A DNA stretch of 41,903 nt, taken from the NCBI GenBank assembly GCA_004558595.1, contig SFCN01000011.1:1-41903 (forward strand). The letters run 5' to 3'. A model generated the notes under the pieces. The model had not been told where the DNA came from. It worked only from the letters and a program-made list of their open reading frames with translations, and did no database searches. This stretch comes from Phascolarctobacterium sp. (GTDB lineage: Bacteria; Bacillota; Negativicutes; Acidaminococcales; Acidaminococcaceae). The position numbers were made by a program, and so were the translations under genes. Below are positions 39,851 to 41,903 of the stretch, one piece after another (the first letter of the stretch is position 1; each line of letters opens with the position of its first letter).

Positions 39851-41050
39851 ATGGCTTTTGTAAACGAAAATTATTGTAACTTGAAGGAATCCTATCTTTT
39901 CGCAGATATTGCGCACAAGGTAAGCGCCTATGCTGCAGCTCATCCGGATAAAAAGATTATCCGCCTAGGCATTGGTGATGTAACCCGTCCTTTAGCTCCC
40001 TGCGTAGTGGAGGCCATGACTAAGGCAGTGGCTGAAATGGGCGTACAGGAAACCTTCCGCGGCTATGGTCCAGAGCAGGGCTATGATTTCCTGCATGAGG
40101 CGCTGGTTAAATACTATGCTACCTTTGGTGTGCAGTTAGACAGCGATGAAATCTTCATCAGCGATGGTGCAAAGAGTGACTGTGGCAACATCACCGATAT
40201 TTTTAGCAATGCTAATACCATTTTGGTGCCGGACCCGGTATATCCCGTATATCTGGACACCAATATTATGTGCGGCCGCAAGATTATTTTCATGGCTGGT
40301 GGCCCAGAAAATGACTTCCTTCCCATGCCTGATGACAATGTGAAGGCAGATGTTATTTATCTGTGCTCTCCCAACAACCCCACTGGCGCTGCCTATACCA
40401 AGGAGCAGCTGGAGAAATGGGTTGCTTATGCTCTGAAGAATGATGCAGTTATCCTTTATGATGCTGCTTATGAAGCATTCGTAGCTGATCCTGCTATTCC
40501 CCGCAGCATTTTCGTTATTGAGGACGCTAAAAAATGCGCTATCGAGCTGTGCTCCATGTCCAAAACCTGCGGCTTCACTGGTACTCGTTGTGGCTACACC
40601 GTTGTGCCCAAGGCTTTGGTGCGCAAGACCACTGATGGCCGTGAGCTGGAGCTGAACAAGATGTGGCTGCGTCGCCAAACCACTAAATTCAACGGTGTTC
40701 CCTACATTGTACAGCGTGGCGCTGAAGCTGCTTATAGTCCCCAAGGCGTAAAGGAATGTCGTGAGAACATTGCTTATTACCAAGAGAACGCTCGCATTAT
40801 GATGGAGGGCTTCGATAAGACCGGCATCAAATATTATGGTGGCGTACATTCTCCCTACATCTGGCTGCAATGCCCCAATGGCATGACCAGCTGGGAATTC
40901 TTTGATTTCCTTTTGGAGAAGCTGCAAATAGTGGGCACTCCCGGTGCAGGCTTTGGCGCTAAGGGCGAGGGCTATTTCCGCCTGACCGCTTTTGGTAGCC
41001 GCGAGAATACTATTGAGGCTATGGAACGCATTGTTAATGGCCTGAAGTAA
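39851..41050 (+). CDS. dapL: LL-diaminopimelate aminotransferase
   Basis: A 399-residue PLP aminotransferase that makes LL-diaminopimelate directly from tetrahydrodipicolinate and glutamate. The N-terminus ENYCNLKESYLFADIAHKV and RLGIGDVTRPL are diagnostic for DapL; GYGPEQGYDFLHEAL, YLCSPNNPTGAAYT and the PLP Lys238 in CSMSKTCGFTGTRCGY follow, and the arginine-bearing C-terminus ends in FRLTAFGS. Length is as expected. The ribosome site is weak: GGGGG lies about 12 bases before the ATG. The upstream dapF supplies the next step but is broken; a repeat element lies between them. Ends in a strong terminator. Confidence 0.95.
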   Translation: MAFVNENYCNLKESYLFADIAHKVSAYAAAHPDKKIIRLGIGDVTRPLAPCVVEAMTKAVAEMGVQETFRGYGPEQGYDFLHEALVKYYATFGVQLDSDEIFISDGAKSDCGNITDIFSNANTILVPDPVYPVYLDTNIMCGRKIIFMAGGPENDFLPMPDDNVKADVIYLCSPNNPTGAAYTKEQLEKWVAYALKNDAVILYDAAYEAFVADPAIPRSIFVIEDAKKCAIELCSMSKTCGFTGTRCGYTVVPKALVRKTTDGRELELNKMWLRRQTTKFNGVPYIVQRGAEAAYSPQGVKECRENIAYYQENARIMMEGFDKTGIKYYGGVHSPYIWLQCPNGMTSWEFFDFLLEKLQIVGTPGAGFGAKGEGYFRLTAFGSRENTIEAMERIVNGLK

Positions 41051-41103
41051 GCCAGCCATTTAGAGGTTTCTTATTCTGTACTCTTGAACTAAAAACACAA
41101 ATT

Positions 41104-41149
41104 AAAAAGCCGTACTACTCACACGAAAATGTGGGTAGTACGGCTTTTA
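41104..41149 (+). terminator. Intrinsic terminator after dapL
   Basis: AAAAGCCGTACTAC pairs with GTAGTACGGCTTTT around a CACAC-GAAAAT-GTGGG top, then TAT. Confidence 0.9.
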
Positions 41150-41234
41150 TGATTCTAAATCTTAATATTGGTATTATATTTTTGCTTTCTGCTAGTAGGA
41201 GTTTCTGGAATTGTAAGCTTGAGCAGGCTTTTGT

Positions 41235-41479
41235 CTAGCATTGGTTGCTAATGCTGTTTTGCAAAGTATGGACGTCACCTATACCTACTTCATCAAAGCC
41301 ATGCTTTTATCTAAGCCTAAAATAAATATACCGCTCTCGTCTTGATTGGAAAAGGAAGAAAGGGTATCGTAAAGCTTGTGGGGCTCGCCTTTAGCAGCAG
41401 TCTTATATTGCATATTTTGCGTTTCAGATTTTAAGACTTGTATTTGAGCTAGAATTGCTTGCATTTGCTCAATGGTCAT
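41235..41479 (-). pseudogene. Remnant of an AlbA_2 (Schlafen-type) DNA-binding domain gene
   Basis: Read on the minus strand from ATG 41479, the frame gives MTIEQMQAILAQ, then ETQNMQYKTAAKGEPHKL and LSSFSNQDESGIFILGLD, the pattern of AlbA_2/Schlafen-like putative DNA-binding domains (E..xxEyK.a..g.P..l..t..AfaN...G.i..G.d). After GLDKS it runs into a stop at 41285. In the neighbouring frame the family continues as GFDEVGIGDVHTLQ and NSISNQC and then stops at 41235. So it has a frameshift and is truncated within the domain; no C-terminal helicase or winged-helix part is found. A TTG start at 41527 is open, but a TATAAT (41516-41511) lies inside that extension. Confidence 0.72.
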
Positions 41480-41499
41480 TTTAAAGTCATATGCCTTGA

Positions 41500-41631
41500 A
41501 TTTCAATTCTATTATAGCAGATTTCAATTTAGAAGGCGATATTTTAGCTTTTCTTCAGTATTTTTAACTAAATTTCAATTTAGGCCTGTAAATTTCAGAA
41601 AGATTTCAATTAGAGTCAGGAAATTTTAATT
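41500..41631. repeat. Helically phased ATTTCAATT direct repeats
   Basis: Exact ATTTCAATT at 41500, 41521, 41572 and 41603, with near-copies ATTTCAGAA (41592) and ATTTTAATT (41623). Distances are 21, 51, 20, 11 and 20 bases, close to whole helical turns. They flank a minus-strand TATAAT (41516-41511) that has no -35 box. Candidate operator or activator array for the adjacent WYL-type gene product (inference). Confidence 0.6.
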
Positions 41632-41686
41632 TATATCAAATAAATTTTATTTTGATGTTATGATTGTAAAAATACTATAGGTATGC

Positions 41687-41903
41687 TCATACCTCGTTAT
41701 AGTTCTCTAAGGCTTTTTCAAGATCACTTTTCACACTCTCAGCAAGGCTAACTGGCGTCAATATTTTTGCATGCAATGCATATTGAATGGCCCATTTACG
41801 CATTGCAGCTAGATTTACCCTTACTCTAGCGCACACAGTAGATGGATTTTCATCGAAAAAACTTATCTCACTGCCAAAAAAATCAATAACATCATTCAAA
41901 ATG
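41687..41903 (-). CDS. WYL-domain regulator, C-terminal part (cut by window edge)
   Basis: The frame is open to the right edge of the window; only the last 72 or so residues are visible. They read VIDFFGSEISFFDENPSTVC, then RVRVNLAAMRKWAIQYALHA and ILTPVSLAESVKSDLEKALENY, matching the C-terminal extension that follows WYL domains (D.FG......v.V...n..aa..WA.qYg...evl.P..L). WYL proteins are ligand-controlled transcription regulators, often beside defence or stress genes. The N-terminal HTH cannot be seen. Downstream are phased repeats and a decayed DNA-binding-domain gene. Confidence 0.7.
   Translation of the reverse strand, partial: ILNDVIDFFGSEISFFDENPSTVCARVRVNLAAMRKWAIQYALHAKILTPVSLAESVKSDLEKALENYNEV

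Noticed and set aside
41500..41640. CRISPR array
   Set aside because: The repeated unit is only nine bases, spacing is irregular (11-51 bases) and there are no cas genes.

Overview
The window looks like a chromosomal segment of a Firmicutes-type bacterium, most plausibly a Negativicutes member (Acidaminococcaceae / Phascolarctobacterium-like). The grounds are strong AGGAGG-type ribosome sites, TTGACA-17-TATAAT promoters, a DapL aminotransferase, a B12-dependent MetH without its own reactivation domain, an LrgAB pair, and an N-anchored protein reminiscent of AsmA/TamB-type envelope proteins. The taxon is an inference; no rRNA or marker gene settles it.

Layout. 1-5.3 kb: a DUF1638 protein with an EamA permease, a NagD-like HAD phosphatase, an unrecognised membrane-anchored protein and an iron-type alcohol/glycerol dehydrogenase. 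5.4-6.8 kb: tRNA-Leu(CAG) and two small anchored hypothetical proteins. 6.86-8.94 kb, minus strand: a two-gene Septu-type anti-phage system (HNH PtuB, ATPase PtuA), divergent from a DUF401 permease. 10.4-12.9 kb: phosphomannomutase/phosphoglucomutase and galE (sugar nucleotides). 13.0-16.1 kb: tRNA-Leu(TAG), an XRE regulator and ilvN-ilvB behind a promoter with a leader hairpin. 16.2-17.6 kb: a membrane diguanylate cyclase.

17.7-25.8 kb is a polyamine cluster: a long structured leader or small RNA ending in an intrinsic terminator, then an arginine/ornithine/lysine-decarboxylase-fold enzyme, speE, carboxy(nor)spermidine dehydrogenase, nspC, aguA, aguB and a YgjP-like metallopeptidase. Together they could convert arginine to agmatine, N-carbamoylputrescine and putrescine, then to spermidine by the aspartate-semialdehyde route; speE adds a second aminopropyl route whose partner speD is not in the window.

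25.9-27.3 kb: a cupin, a Phd/RelE-type toxin-antitoxin pair and tRNA-Ser(CGA). 27.4-31.6 kb: methionine/folate genes: metF, a free-standing MetH reactivation-domain protein, a large palindromic non-coding element, and a MetH core lacking the reactivation domain. 31.8-34.7 kb: a hybrid histidine kinase and lrgAB. 35-37.6 kb: clpB behind a palindromic leader. 37.7-41.0 kb: a secreted DUF3089 hydrolase, a broken dapF (internal deletion plus frameshift) and dapL. The right edge has a decayed AlbA_2 (Schlafen-type) gene, helically phased ATTTCAATT repeats and the end of a WYL-type regulator.

The items most worth a second look are the unassigned RNA leader before the polyamine operon, the palindromic element before metH with a duplicated 5' arm, a two-copy inverted-repeat family starting right at stop codons (one copy abutting the broken dapF), the phased repeats next to the WYL gene, and the Septu locus.
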